Counted from the stretch's first letter, positions 41,848-51,619 are shown. The stretch: DNA of 64,000 bases from Paenibacillus phytorum (GCF_013141715.1 NZ_WHOA01000089.1:62001-126000), one strand, 5' to 3'. Notes: generated by a model from the sequence alone, not told the origin. Numbers and translations are program-made.

Positions 41848-43734
41848 TTATTTAAGCTCACACGGTAAAAGTAAAGTAAAGGTTGTTCCCAGTCCTAAAG
41901 CACTTTGTACAGTTACACTGCCGTGATGCGCATCTACGATATTTTTCACGATGGCAAGTCCAAGCCCTGTACCACCCGAAGAACCGCGCGTTCGGGCCTT
42001 ATCCGCCTTGTAGAAGCGTTCAAATATGAACGGCAGGTCGTCGGCAGGAATCCCCTGCCCCTCGTCGGAGACCTCAATGCGGATCGCCGGCTGATCCTTG
42101 TAGACGGCGGTCTCAGCCTTAATGGCAATACGTGCCCCAGAGGCCGTATGCCGAAAAGCATTGTCGAGCAGGTTCGTTAACACCTGCTCAAGCCGGTCCT
42201 CATCCCCCCGTCCAAGGATGAGGGGCTCCTCAGGCAGCGCAGCAGTTAGCGTGATGCCGCGCTCTTTGGCCATCACCGCGAATTTGCGATGCATGCGTCT
42301 CACCAGGGAGTCGAATTCAACCTCCCCGAAGATCAGCTCGAGATGACCGGCTTCCATCCGCGCCAGATCGAGCAGGTCTCGGACGAGGCGCCCCATGCGG
42401 AGCGACTCGTCGTGGATGACCTGCACCAGCTCCAAGCGCTCTTCCGGCGTGGAGGGGATGTCATCCAGCAGGGCTTCGCTGTAGCCCTGCAGCATCGAGA
42501 TCGGCGTGCGCAGCTCGTGCGACACGTTCGCCACGAAATCCTTGCGCAGCTTATCGAGGCGCTCCTCCTCTGTGATATCACGGAGGACGGCCACAGCGCC
42601 GCGCACTTGATCGCTCGTGTATAACGGTGTCATCGCGACGGACCACACGCCGTTTTGCACGTGAAGTTTCGTAGCGGCTTCCGACGATTCGTCCACGACA
42701 GCTTCAAATAGCGGTATCAGCGGTACAGGGATCGGACTCGAGTAGGGATTGCTGTAGCTCATTAATCCCCAATCTCCGAGCGCCGTATCCGGCTTGCGGA
42801 ATCGTCTCGTCTCCTCATCATCCTCTGACCACTCAATCGTGCTCCACTCTTGTACAATTCGCTCACCCTGCGGGTTGGTCAGCATAACAGATCCGTTCGC
42901 GTCGAGCGTGATCACGGCATCGGTCATACTTCGCAATATACTGGACAGCTGCTCTTTCTCTTGACTAAGAGCACGAATGCTCTCCTGCATCTTCTCCCCC
43001 ATGTGGTTGAACGTTTTGGCCAGTTCGCCAATTTCATCCTTGGATTGAATCGGAACACGGGTTCCATACTCCCCCATTGTTATGAAATCTGCTGCTTTCT
43101 TCAACTGCTGTAGCGGCCGTGTAATGCGAGAGAACAAGAAAAATGCGAAGAAAGTTGTCATTAGAAAGCCGACAATAGATACATAGACAAACAATCTCAA
43201 CATGTAAGACTGTGTCGCTTCGAGGGATTGCAATGATTGGTAGATGATCGTTGCGCCAACGATATTACCTTGAAGATTTTTTAAAGGCACAGCAACAACA
43301 AGGTACTCATCGCCAACCTTAAAGCGACTTATGCCAGACTTATTGATCTGTTTCTTTTGCATCTGGCCTGTAAAAACTTGACGAAGCTCAGCCTCCGTAA
43401 AGAAGTCAGTTGCATGGAAATCGACTAATTGACTAGCCTTTGTAGACGGAATGAGCATTTCTTTCAAGTCAGTAGAAATAACCAGCATCTTTGCATCCTG
43501 AAAGCTTAACACTTCATTACTCAATTGATAAAACTGTTCATTGTACATGTGATGCGATGCTTCATCGGAAAAGTTGAGCGCCAGCTTCACCATGTTTTCC
43601 TTTTGATCATTCGCTTGAGAAAAATAATTTTCCATATAATTCACAAGAAAAAGACCCAGTATGAGCAGTACAACCCCTACTAGGCCAATAATTGTTAACC
43701 AGAGCTTACCTACGATACTTCTGAAAATAAACAC
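41848..43734 (-). CDS. resE: sensor histidine kinase ResE
   Basis: ResE phosphorylates ResD in response to oxygen limitation and respiratory state. The 628-residue kinase has two membrane spans around an outer domain (about 10-185), HAMP (about 190-240), PAS (about 265-380), HisKA with FVANVSHELRTPI, and a HATPase with GRGDEDRLEQVLTNLLDNAFRHT (parts) and GTGLGLAIV. GTG start. A GC-rich patch covers about 42330-42590 in the HisKA/HATPase region. Downstream of resD as in B. subtilis; no sigX follows. Confidence 0.95.
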   Translation of the reverse strand: MFIFRSIVGKLWLTIIGLVGVVLLILGLFLVNYMENYFSQANDQKENMVKLALNFSDEASHHMYNEQFYQLSNEVLSFQDAKMLVISTDLKEMLIPSTKASQLVDFHATDFFTEAELRQVFTGQMQKKQINKSGISRFKVGDEYLVVAVPLKNLQGNIVGATIIYQSLQSLEATQSYMLRLFVYVSIVGFLMTTFFAFFLFSRITRPLQQLKKAADFITMGEYGTRVPIQSKDEIGELAKTFNHMGEKMQESIRALSQEKEQLSSILRSMTDAVITLDANGSVMLTNPQGERIVQEWSTIEWSEDDEETRRFRKPDTALGDWGLMSYSNPYSSPIPVPLIPLFEAVVDESSEAATKLHVQNGVWSVAMTPLYTSDQVRGAVAVLRDITEEERLDKLRKDFVANVSHELRTPISMLQGYSEALLDDIPSTPEERLELVQVIHDESLRMGRLVRDLLDLARMEAGHLELIFGEVEFDSLVRRMHRKFAVMAKERGITLTAALPEEPLILGRGDEDRLEQVLTNLLDNAFRHTASGARIAIKAETAVYKDQPAIRIEVSDEGQGIPADDLPFIFERFYKADKARTRGSSGGTGLGLAIVKNIVDAHHGSVTVQSALGLGTTFTLLLPCELK

Positions 43735-43735
43735 G

Positions 43736-44449
43736 TTATTTAGGCACCTCTAGCTTATAGCCTACTCCCCATACAGTCGTGATCATTGCCGCTGCATCAG
43801 GGGATACTTTGTTTAATTTTTCACGGAGTCTTTTTACATGGGTATCTACGGTACGTAGATCTCCAAAAAATTCATAATTCCAAACGTCCTTAAGTAGTTC
43901 TTCACGAGAGAACACTTTATCCGGAGATACAGCCAAATAGTGCAGAAGCTCATATTCTTTCGGAGTCAAAGCTACTTCCTGTCCACCAGCTGTTACCCGA
44001 TGAGCATCATGTTCGATGATTAGGTTAGGAAATACAATATTGTTACTCGAACTCGCATCCTTAGACAAGTATGCAGTCGCTGAGGAACGACGCAGAATCG
44101 CTTTAACCCGGTAGATGACTTCACGGGGAGAGAACGGTTTGACGACATAGTCATCAGCTCCTACTTCAAATCCACTAACTCGGTTCGTCTCTTCTCCTTT
44201 GGCTGTCAGCATAATGACAGGCGTTGACTTCACTTGACGAAGCCGTGCACAAACTTCAATCCCATCAATACCTGGCAACATCACATCGAGCAGCACTAAG
44301 TCATAGTCCATTTCTGTGGCCATTCGCAGCGCTGTCTCACCGTCTTCTGCTTCTTCAATGATATAGCCCTCTTTTTCCAAATACATTCTAAGTAGTCGAC
44401 GAATACGTTCCTCATCATCAACAACGAGTATGCTAGCTTTCATTTCCAT
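43736..44449 (-). CDS. resD: response regulator ResD
   Basis: An OmpR-type regulator of 237 residues: receiver with ILVVDDEERI, phosphoryl Asp in LVLLDVMLPGIDG, conserved Lys in VVKPFSPREV; winged-helix output domain with DLRTVDTHVKRLREKLN and VWGVGYKL. ResD activates respiration and anaerobic genes including resABC in B. subtilis. Two bases separate it from resE. Confidence 0.96.
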   Translation of the reverse strand: MEMKASILVVDDEERIRRLLRMYLEKEGYIIEEAEDGETALRMATEMDYDLVLLDVMLPGIDGIEVCARLRQVKSTPVIMLTAKGEETNRVSGFEVGADDYVVKPFSPREVIYRVKAILRRSSATAYLSKDASSSNNIVFPNLIIEHDAHRVTAGGQEVALTPKEYELLHYLAVSPDKVFSREELLKDVWNYEFFGDLRTVDTHVKRLREKLNKVSPDAAAMITTVWGVGYKLEVPK

Positions 44450-44486
44450 GGAGCTTCACATCCTTATCTAATTAAGTTCGAATGAT

Positions 44487-45746
44487 TTATACACCTGCAT
44501 AGGAGTGAAGACCTGCTATGACAAGGTTCACACCAACTAACGTAAACATAACAACAATAAATCCAATAACAGTCAACCAAGCTGATTTCTTACCTTGCCA
44601 GCCCTTCGAGAGACGAAGATGTAAAAACACCGCATAGAACAACCAAGTAATTAAGGCCCAAACTTCTTTGGGATCCCAACCCCAGAAACGGCCCCATGCT
44701 TCTTGAGCCCAGATCATCGCAAATATCAATGCGCCTAATGTGAAAATCGGATAGCCGATCGCAATAGCACGATAGCTGATTTCATCCAGGTCTTCCGGGT
44801 CCATCCCTTTGACGATGGGTCCAATCGCTGCTCCTAATGGCTTTCGTGCAACAACACGTGCGAGTCCATAGAGCAGAAGACCTCCAAGTATCGACCAAAT
44901 GACCGTATTCAACTTACGCCCTGCACTTGCACCCTCCATCCAAGAAGGAGCAGTGAATAAAGGCTCTGTCATACCCAAGAATGGCTTCATTTCTACAAGC
45001 TTCGTATCATAAGGCTTAACAATTGGAGGCAATACATAAGTTTCGTTATGAATGCTCGTTTCTTGTTGGCTTTGTGCATTGATCGTGATGACTTCTTTGG
45101 AGAAAACGGCTTTATAGCCAGAACCATTAAATGTAAAGATGGAAGCAATGAAGGCGATTAACATCAGAATGAAAAAGATCGTAAGTTCCACGCCTCTTTG
45201 TTCACGCTTATCCACTTTGGATGTGCCTTTGTAATCGACTGCTCGAAGCAGATACATCAGTCCGCCGGCAAAGCCAACTCCGAAGAAAGCTTCTCCTGTA
45301 GCTGCGGTTGTTACATGGATTTTGAGCCAGTAACTTTGCAACGCCGGAATTAAGGGTTGTACTTCACTCGGGAAAACAGAAGCATAAGCAATGATGATAA
45401 AGCCTATGGGTAATGCGAATACACCAAGGACAGGTGTGCGATAAATGAGATACACGATCAAGAAGGCAAACATGATCATCATACCAAGAAAGGTCATGAA
45501 TTCGTACATATTCGATGTCGGGATATGATTACCTTCCGCCCATCTGGTAAAAAAGAAAGTCACGTGACACGCGAATCCAACTAATGAAGCAATGAAAGCA
45601 ACAAAGCCCCATCGCTTCGTATGTTGTTCTGGGTCCCGGTTACTCCATTTCCTACCGGTTATAGAGAGGACAAACAATAAAAATGCAGCGAGGTAAACGA
45701 AAAAAGCTATAAGTAAAAAGGTGCTGCTCAGTGAGTTAACATTCAC
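44487..45746 (-). CDS. resC: cytochrome c biogenesis protein ResC (CcsA)
   Basis: ResC/CcsA with ResB exports and ligates heme to apocytochrome c. The 419-residue protein has about eight spans and the tryptophan-rich WGRFWGWDPKEVWALITWL heme-handling (WWD) motif, plus conserved His residues (SYWLKIHVTTAATGEAFF; LHLRLSKGW). GTG start overlaps the resB stop (GTGA). Confidence 0.95.
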   Translation of the reverse strand: MNVNSLSSTFLLIAFFVYLAAFLLFVLSITGRKWSNRDPEQHTKRWGFVAFIASLVGFACHVTFFFTRWAEGNHIPTSNMYEFMTFLGMMIMFAFLIVYLIYRTPVLGVFALPIGFIIIAYASVFPSEVQPLIPALQSYWLKIHVTTAATGEAFFGVGFAGGLMYLLRAVDYKGTSKVDKREQRGVELTIFFILMLIAFIASIFTFNGSGYKAVFSKEVITINAQSQQETSIHNETYVLPPIVKPYDTKLVEMKPFLGMTEPLFTAPSWMEGASAGRKLNTVIWSILGGLLLYGLARVVARKPLGAAIGPIVKGMDPEDLDEISYRAIAIGYPIFTLGALIFAMIWAQEAWGRFWGWDPKEVWALITWLFYAVFLHLRLSKGWQGKKSAWLTVIGFIVVMFTLVGVNLVIAGLHSYAGV

Positions 45747-47404
45747 CCCTGGTCCCCTCCAATATCTAATGATTTCGGTGAAACTTCCATATTGTTCTTC
45801 TTGAGTGCTGCTGCTACTTCATTCCGAAGTCCAAACCAGTTCTTATTCGTATGACCGCCTAAAGTTAGCTTCCCGCTATCAATTCGAATCCAGATGCGGC
45901 GATGCTGCCAATAGAAGCCCATAATCACACCAATCATGAATATCGCAGATCCTACCCAAATATACGGCATAGCCTTGTCTACGCGAATATTCAGATAGGT
46001 TGTATAATTGGCAAATTGAACACCTTCCATGGAGCCGACAGAAAGCTTCAGCTTTTGGCTTATTGGGCCGTTAATTGTATCTTGTGAGAACGTTTCTTTA
46101 TCTATTTGTCTTGGGAAGTACAGGTAAGGTACACCGTTTGCTGCTAGATCGGGACCTGTGATGCTAAATATAAATGCAGGTGCTTTGGGCTCATTCGACT
46201 TGCTGATGGGCTGTCCCTTTTCAAGACCAAACTCGGGGAAATACCCTTTCAGTGTCAGCTTGTAAGGACCTACTTGATATTCATCCTTAGGATTATTCAT
46301 CGGCAAATCAAAGCTTCCATATGACTCACCTGTTGCAGGATTGCTAAGTGTAGGCTTCACGGAGATGAGCATTGGTGTAGATTTATAATCGAATTGATAA
46401 GCTTGAAGGCCTTTGTAATCAAGTGGATGATTCACGATAATGTTCTGTTTGTGCACTTCGGTAAGTACCGGTTCTTTGGATGAATCATCACAATTCGCAG
46501 AACAATGATACAAAACTGCCTGAGTTTCATAGGTTTTCGGGACAATTTGTCCCTTAGCCTTAATACTTTCTGGCAAATCTTTCTCGTCGTACAGCTCCAA
46601 CGTGAACTTTTCATTTTTGATGAAATAGGAAGTGTGAGGGATTTGCTTGGTTTCCCCTTCCAGAATACCCATGTACTCATCCATATGCCAGCCTGGAATG
46701 CTTCTCATTAACACACCGATCAGAAAAATAATGAGACCAATATGATTGATATAGGGGCCCCAGCGGCTAAAACGGTATTTCTCAGCTAGAAGCGCGGTTC
46801 CATCTGTATGTACGCGGTAATTTTTTTTACGCAAAAGCGCACCAAGCTTATATGTCCATGCTTCCTCATCCGTACCCGTCGGCAGTTCGGCAACGAGCGT
46901 CACTTTCTGCCTCGTGAGAAAATTCAAGTGCTTGCGAATTTGCTGCTTAGATAGCGCGCGATATAGTGGCAATACCCGATCCAAACTACAAATAACTAGA
47001 GATGTTCCTATCATGAATAGCAGCGTGATGAACCACCATGAACTAAACGTGTGGGAGAAGCCCAGAAAGTGATAAATGGTCCCCAGTGTACCATAGTTTT
47101 GAGAATAATACTCGGCAGGATCCATATCTAAGAACGTATTTTCTTGAGGAAAAATAGTACCTACGGCAGAGGCAACGACCGTCCAAATAATGATCCATAC
47201 CGCTATTTTAACCGAGGAAAAGAAATTCCAGACTTTATCCAGCAAAGAAGGGTTGGATTTCTGAGAGCGACGGGCCATACCGTCGTATCGCATTTCCAGT
47301 ATATCTCTGCCCTCCGTGTCAATCAGCGGATTACCACAAGATTCACAAAGCGTAGTACCTGTGGGATTCTGATGCCCGCAATCGCATTTGGTGTTGTAGA
47401 ACAT
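45743..47404 (-). CDS. resB: cytochrome c biogenesis protein ResB
   Basis: ResB partners ResC in system II cytochrome c maturation. The 553-residue protein has membrane segments near 70-90, 125-145, 215-235 and 480-500 around a large outer domain. Unusually, it opens with a zinc-ribbon-like stretch, CDCGHQNPTGTTLCESCG (C7, C9, C20, C23), facing the cytoplasm. The rest is canonical: KIAVWIIIWTVVASAVGTIFP, FSRWGPYINHIGLIIFL, and NHPLDYKGLQAYQFDY (in parts). Confidence 0.94.
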   Translation of the reverse strand: MFYNTKCDCGHQNPTGTTLCESCGNPLIDTEGRDILEMRYDGMARRSQKSNPSLLDKVWNFFSSVKIAVWIIIWTVVASAVGTIFPQENTFLDMDPAEYYSQNYGTLGTIYHFLGFSHTFSSWWFITLLFMIGTSLVICSLDRVLPLYRALSKQQIRKHLNFLTRQKVTLVAELPTGTDEEAWTYKLGALLRKKNYRVHTDGTALLAEKYRFSRWGPYINHIGLIIFLIGVLMRSIPGWHMDEYMGILEGETKQIPHTSYFIKNEKFTLELYDEKDLPESIKAKGQIVPKTYETQAVLYHCSANCDDSSKEPVLTEVHKQNIIVNHPLDYKGLQAYQFDYKSTPMLISVKPTLSNPATGESYGSFDLPMNNPKDEYQVGPYKLTLKGYFPEFGLEKGQPISKSNEPKAPAFIFSITGPDLAANGVPYLYFPRQIDKETFSQDTINGPISQKLKLSVGSMEGVQFANYTTYLNIRVDKAMPYIWVGSAIFMIGVIMGFYWQHRRIWIRIDSGKLTLGGHTNKNWFGLRNEVAAALKKNNMEVSPKSLDIGGDQG

Positions 47405-47439
47405 GATGACCTCCTGAAAACTTTAAGCATTCGTTCATT

Positions 47440-47973
47440 TTAAGATTTGTTAACTAACTTCGCGATCGATTCATCGATAAAAGTTTCAGTCATCTGGCCG
47501 ATTTTTTTGACGCTCACTTTGCCGTCTGCTCCAATAAAGAAGGTTGTCGGATAATCCATGACGCCATACTGCTTACGTACGACTTCTTTGGCATCCAGGA
47601 GCACTGGCATATTCAACTTATACTGATCCATGAAGCTTTGAACTGTTACTTTATTCTTATCAACGTTGACCTCTAAGAAAACCACGCCTTCTTTGCTCCA
47701 TTTATCATATTGCTTTTGGAGAGCAGGCATTTCTTCTTTGCACGGCGGACAAAAAGTTCCCCAGAAATTAATCAAAACCGGTTTTCCTTTATAATCCGAT
47801 AATTCATGCGTTTTACCATCCAATCCGACCAAGGAGAAATTCGTCGCTTTGTCGCCTGTTTGGGGATACTTCTTGCTGTCAGAAGCTGACAAATTCGTAA
47901 TAATGGTAAACACGCCAATAATAAGCACGACCGCAAAAATCCCAATCTGTACCCATTTCTTATTTGGACCCAC
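47440..47973 (-). CDS. resA: thiol-disulfide oxidoreductase ResA
   Basis: ResA reduces apocytochrome c cysteines before heme attachment. It has an N-terminal anchor (about 8-27) and a thioredoxin fold with WGTFCPPCKEEMP; C75 and C78 form the active site. Family ResA usually reads CEPC; here CPPC. 177 residues, GTG start after AAGGTGA. It leads the res operon. Confidence 0.95.
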   Translation of the reverse strand: MGPNKKWVQIGIFAVVLIIGVFTIITNLSASDSKKYPQTGDKATNFSLVGLDGKTHELSDYKGKPVLINFWGTFCPPCKEEMPALQKQYDKWSKEGVVFLEVNVDKNKVTVQSFMDQYKLNMPVLLDAKEVVRKQYGVMDYPTTFFIGADGKVSVKKIGQMTETFIDESIAKLVNKS

Positions 47974-48041
47974 GTATAATCACCTTCGCTTTTTTTGACA
48001 ATGTTAGTTTTTTCACATAGGTTTATACCTTATATTATAAC

Positions 48042-48068
48042 GAAAAGAAGGCCAATTCTTATTGGCCT
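48042..48068 (-). terminator. terminator overlapping the rluB stop
   Basis: Sense AAAGGCCAAT-AAG-AATTGGCCTT then CTTTTC. The loop contains the rluB stop, so rluB and resA are separate transcription units, at least in part. Confidence 0.8.
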
Positions 48069-48805
48069 TTTTGAACGTTATGTGTCTTGAGAGCTTCGTT
48101 CCTAAGCTCCTCAACCTCTTTTGGCGTCAAGTGACGATACTTGGCTCTTGGCAGGCCAGTTAAAAAGATTGGACCGAATTTAATTCGTTTTAATTTGATC
48201 ACAGGAAAGGAGATTGCCTCGAACATACGTCTGACTTGTCGATTCCTGCCCTCATAGATCGTAATTTGAATGATGGACTCATTCTTTTCCATATTCACAT
48301 CCGCATATTCAACCTCAGCTGGAGCTGTCATGCCATCCTCTAACTGTATACCCATTTTTAGCTTGTCTAATAACGTTCCGTGCGGTACCCCTTTTACAGT
48401 GGCTTGATAGGTTTTAGGTACGTGATGTTTAGGATGCGTAAGTAAATGAGCAAATTCACCATCATTCGTCAGAAGGAGTAACCCTTCCGTATCATAATCC
48501 AGTCGTCCGACCGGATAAACGCGTTCTCTAATCCCAGGTAAGAAGTCAGTTACTACTTTACGTCCCTCTGGGTCCGTAGCACTTGTAATAACACCTTTGG
48601 GCTTATTCAAAATCACATAGATCTTCTTTTGTTGACCAATAGCACGTCCATCAACTCTAATTTCATCTTCTTCCGTGTTTACTTTCACGCCAAGCGTGGT
48701 GACGACTTCACCATTCACTTGAACACGCCCCGCTGTGATAATTTCCTCACATTTCCGACGGGATGCGATCCCCGCTTCGGCTAATACTTTTTGCAGTCTT
48801 TCCAT
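48059..48805 (-). CDS. rluB: 23S rRNA pseudouridine synthase RluB
   Basis: RluB makes pseudouridine at U2605-equivalent in 23S rRNA. The 248 residues contain an N-terminal S4 domain (RLQKVLAEAGIASRRKCEE) and catalytic GRLDYDTEGLLLLTNDGE with the nucleophile Asp in RLDYDT, followed by KTYQATVKG and GRNRQVRRMFEA. ATG after GAGGTG. Confidence 0.96.
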   Translation of the reverse strand: MERLQKVLAEAGIASRRKCEEIITAGRVQVNGEVVTTLGVKVNTEEDEIRVDGRAIGQQKKIYVILNKPKGVITSATDPEGRKVVTDFLPGIRERVYPVGRLDYDTEGLLLLTNDGEFAHLLTHPKHHVPKTYQATVKGVPHGTLLDKLKMGIQLEDGMTAPAEVEYADVNMEKNESIIQITIYEGRNRQVRRMFEAISFPVIKLKRIKFGPIFLTGLPRAKYRHLTPKEVEELRNEALKTHNVQKGQ

Positions 48806-48911
48806 GATCCGCTTTCACCTCAAGCTAATGATAACGGAGTTCCATGTAAATCTCAAGAGCGAAGACATATTGTGATTGTCACGGGTTGCAAAGCTCGATA
48901 AAATAATCATT

Positions 48912-49445
48912 CTATGTGAATACCAAAAAGCAGATGATGATAGAAGCTACAAAGCCGACAAAGTCAGAAATAAGTCCTACTTTTAGCGCATACCCAGCTT
49001 TCCGAATGCCGATAGCACCAAAATATACCGTAATCACATATAAAGTCGTATCCGTACTCCCTTGAACCGTCGAAGCGATGCGGCCAATCATGGAATCTGG
49101 ACCAAACTGCTCGATAAGATCCGTTGTAAAAGCAAGCGAACCCGCTCCAGTAATCGGACGCAGAATGGCCAATGGCAGCACTTCAGTTGGAACGCCGATG
49201 CTTTCAAAGAATGGTCGCATCCAGCCGATTAATAAATCCATCGCACCGGAGGCACGGAAGACAGATATGGCTACCATCATCCCGACTAGATGGGGGATGA
49301 TTTTGATAGCTGTATCAAAGCCCTCTTTTGCTCCGTCAACAAACGATTCGTAAACAGGTACCTTTCGGTAGGCCGCGAATAAAGGAATGAAGACGATCAT
49401 GATAGGGATAGCCCATGCAGAGATGAGCGAAACGAAGGCATACAT
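48912..49445 (-). CDS. spmB: spore maturation protein SpmB
   Basis: SpmB and SpmA together are needed for proper spore core dehydration. The 177-residue membrane protein has the nucleoside-recognition Gate domain (LAILRPITGAGSLAFTTDLI, GSTDTTLYVITVYFGAIG) and about five hydrophobic segments. ATG after AAGGA. Six bases downstream of spmA. Confidence 0.95.
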   Translation of the reverse strand: MYAFVSLISAWAIPIMIVFIPLFAAYRKVPVYESFVDGAKEGFDTAIKIIPHLVGMMVAISVFRASGAMDLLIGWMRPFFESIGVPTEVLPLAILRPITGAGSLAFTTDLIEQFGPDSMIGRIASTVQGSTDTTLYVITVYFGAIGIRKAGYALKVGLISDFVGFVASIIICFLVFT

Positions 49446-49451
49446 TCGAAA

Positions 49452-50051
49452 TCATCCTTTCAAAGGAGGGATGGGGGAGCGTGACCTTCGATACCATCGA
49501 TCCACAAAAATAGCCGCGGCCGTCGAAATGATAGTGGCAATGAGCGTTGTGCCGACGATTTCCGCAGGATTTAAAGAATTGTAATTCATCCGTATGGCGA
49601 TTAACGTCGTAGGAATAAGTGTAATGCTTGAGGTGTTAAGCGCTAAAAGTGTACACATAGCCGTGCTAGCCGTATCTTTATCGGGATTCAACTTTTGCAG
49701 TTCCTGCATCGCCTTAATTCCCATAGGTGTAGCCGCGTTCCCAAGACCAAGGATATTGGCACTCATGTTGGACATGATGTAGCCGATGGCTGGGTGATTC
49801 TTAGGAACACTAGGAAATAAAAATCGAACCGCCGGCTGCAATAATCTCGCAAGTTTGCTAAGAAGACCAGCATCCTCGGCTATCCGCATCATTCCCATCC
49901 AAAAGACCAGCACACTAATTAATCCAAAGCAGACCGTTACTCCGCTCTTAGCACCATCGAAAGCTGCTTGTGTGACAGTTTCTATATTCCCATTAAATGC
50001 AGCCACGCCAAACCCAACGACAATAAAAAATAGCCAAATCCAATTCACCAT
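49452..50051 (-). CDS. spmA: spore maturation protein SpmA
   Basis: A 199-residue Gate-domain membrane protein: VCFGLISVLVFWMGMMRIAED, NMSANILGLGNAATPMGIKAM, ALNTSSITLIPTTLIAIR are the SpmA signatures. The dacB-spmA-spmB order is the same as in B. subtilis, where they form one sigma-E operon. Two hairpin-repeat units separate it from dacB. Confidence 0.96.
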   Translation of the reverse strand: MVNWIWLFFIVVGFGVAAFNGNIETVTQAAFDGAKSGVTVCFGLISVLVFWMGMMRIAEDAGLLSKLARLLQPAVRFLFPSVPKNHPAIGYIMSNMSANILGLGNAATPMGIKAMQELQKLNPDKDTASTAMCTLLALNTSSITLIPTTLIAIRMNYNSLNPAEIVGTTLIATIISTAAAIFVDRWYRRSRSPIPPLKG

Positions 50052-50068
50052 ATCGAATGGCCTCCTAA

Positions 50069-50155
50069 GAGTTTTGCTTTAGCAAAACTAGCATCGTAAG
50101 CATAACCTTGAGTTTTGCTTCAGCAAAACTGGCATCGTAAGCATAAGCTGAGTTT
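50069..50155 (-). repeat. hairpin-repeat units upstream of spmA
   Basis: Two good copies: (T/C)TTATGCTTACGATGCC(or T)-AGTTTTGCT(or GAAG)AGCAAAACT. The array starts within the last bases of dacB and its last copy abuts CTTAGGAGG of spmA. Confidence 0.85.
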
Positions 50156-51347
50156 AATCCGCCCATTGTGATTCCGAGACTGTAAACAGGCTCTGTACTA
50201 ACAATCTGCATATGTATCCGTAGTGTGAAAGCCATGTTTCTTGATACGCATTGCCTTCTTTAAAGGAGAATGTGGATTGACTGGTGGTTTGCATTAACGG
50301 ACTTGTAGCATCATAGATGGGTACTGTTTGAATGGACTTCTGGTTGAGTGAAAATTGCAGCATCCCTCGTTCAGCTAACCGGTATTCCATAGATGCAGGA
50401 TCGACTAGTGTTACTTTCCGAGTCAGTTGAGCAGCTTCACCTTCAGCTAATGGATAGGAGAATGTCCTCCCCACGACCCACGGAGTGCCCTCCACGAAAT
50501 CACCCTTCTTGGCAATCGTTTGTAACGGATAATATTTAAAACCATATTGAAGTAACCGAGCATGATCCCCCCAATCATCCGGATCATTGAGCGTAACAAC
50601 GGCGAGATGCTGGCCGTCTCTGGTGGCCGATGAGACCAAACAGCGCTTGGCAAGCTTCGTATAACCCGTTTTCACACCGTCGGCACCTTCAAAGAGAGAC
50701 AACATCTTATTCTTGTTAAGCCATGAATAATCCCAAGCTTCATTCGGGTTCGGTACTTTCTTGATTTTCGTGGAAACAATGTCTTGAAATACGGAATTTT
50801 TTAGGGCATAAGCCGTCAGCTTAGCCATATCGTTCGGACTGGAGCGATGACCTTCTCCATCATCGAGGCCCGAGGGATTCGTGAAATGCGAATGATCCAT
50901 ACCGAGCATCTTCGCCTTCTCATTCATCAAATAGACGAAGCCTTCCACACTTCCTCCTATATGCTCAGCGATAGCGGTTGCTGCATCATTTCCGGAGCGC
51001 ATCATCAGACCATACAGCATGTCGTGAAGACGCATTTCTTCCCCTAGCTTTAGATAAATGGAAGAACCCTCTTTGCCAAACGCATTTTTACTAACCTTGA
51101 CTTTATCCGTCAATTTACCTTCTTCTATCGCGATGATAGCGGTCATAATTTTGGTCAAGCTGGCTATTCGCATAGGCGTGTCCCCTTTTTCACTATAGAG
51201 GATACGGCCTGACTCCACATCAATAAGGGAAGCACCCACAGCATTCGTATGGATACCAGGCGGTGCTGCCTCCACTTGTCCAAATGGTGCCCACAGTAAA
51301 CTAATGATCGCACTCCATAATAGGATAGACCTGACTCTTATCTTCAT
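50154..51347 (-). CDS. dacB: D-alanyl-D-alanine carboxypeptidase DacB-type
   Basis: DacB (PBP5*) trims cortex peptidoglycan side chains in sporulation. The 397-residue protein has a signal peptide (SILLWSAIISLLWAPFGQVEA), then the three active-site motifs: SLTK (S63-K66), SGN (near 118) and KTG (near 233). Start ATG 51347 after GGGGG; the frame to 51365 is not favoured. Leads the dacB-spmA-spmB unit. Confidence 0.94.
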   Translation of the reverse strand: MKIRVRSILLWSAIISLLWAPFGQVEAAPPGIHTNAVGASLIDVESGRILYSEKGDTPMRIASLTKIMTAIIAIEEGKLTDKVKVSKNAFGKEGSSIYLKLGEEMRLHDMLYGLMMRSGNDAATAIAEHIGGSVEGFVYLMNEKAKMLGMDHSHFTNPSGLDDGEGHRSSPNDMAKLTAYALKNSVFQDIVSTKIKKVPNPNEAWDYSWLNKNKMLSLFEGADGVKTGYTKLAKRCLVSSATRDGQHLAVVTLNDPDDWGDHARLLQYGFKYYPLQTIAKKGDFVEGTPWVVGRTFSYPLAEGEAAQLTRKVTLVDPASMEYRLAERGMLQFSLNQKSIQTVPIYDATSPLMQTTSQSTFSFKEGNAYQETWLSHYGYICRLLVQSLFTVSESQWAD

Positions 51348-51445
51348 CGTTTTCCCCCTACACAAAAGAACTTGTACCTTTTTGATTTGACAAAACTTTG
51401 TACAAGTATATGCTTATGGAATGGGGATATGTCCAAGTCTTCTTA

Positions 51446-51531
51446 TTTACAAAACAGAAATCAGTCGGTATAATGAGAACTAATTTAATACGGAGATCAC
51501 CGGAGGAGCCTGCCACTGCAGGCTTCTTTTT
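51446..51531 (+). promoter_or_regulatory. promoter and short terminator leader before the ArsB/NhaD-type gene
   Basis: TTTACA (51446-51451), 17-base spacer, TATAAT (51469-51474). Only about 25 bases after the predicted start a hairpin AGGAGCCTGC-CACT-GCAGGCTTCT and T run (51503-51531) forms a terminator, still 90 bases before the gene. That suggests attenuation or a tiny RNA. A small CGG...CCG hairpin precedes it. No known riboswitch recognised. Confidence 0.6.
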
Positions 51532-51619
51532 GCGTTTTTTGGGGTTCTCCTTGAATTTGGACATAATAATTATTACTTACAAAGTCAGTCAAGCAAAAGC
51601 TTACTGCGAGGAGGAAAAC

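Noticed and set aside
51398..51619. N-terminal extension of the ArsB/NhaD-type protein
   Set aside because: It runs through the promoter and terminator leader; ATG 51620 has GAGGAGG just upstream and begins at the first membrane segment.
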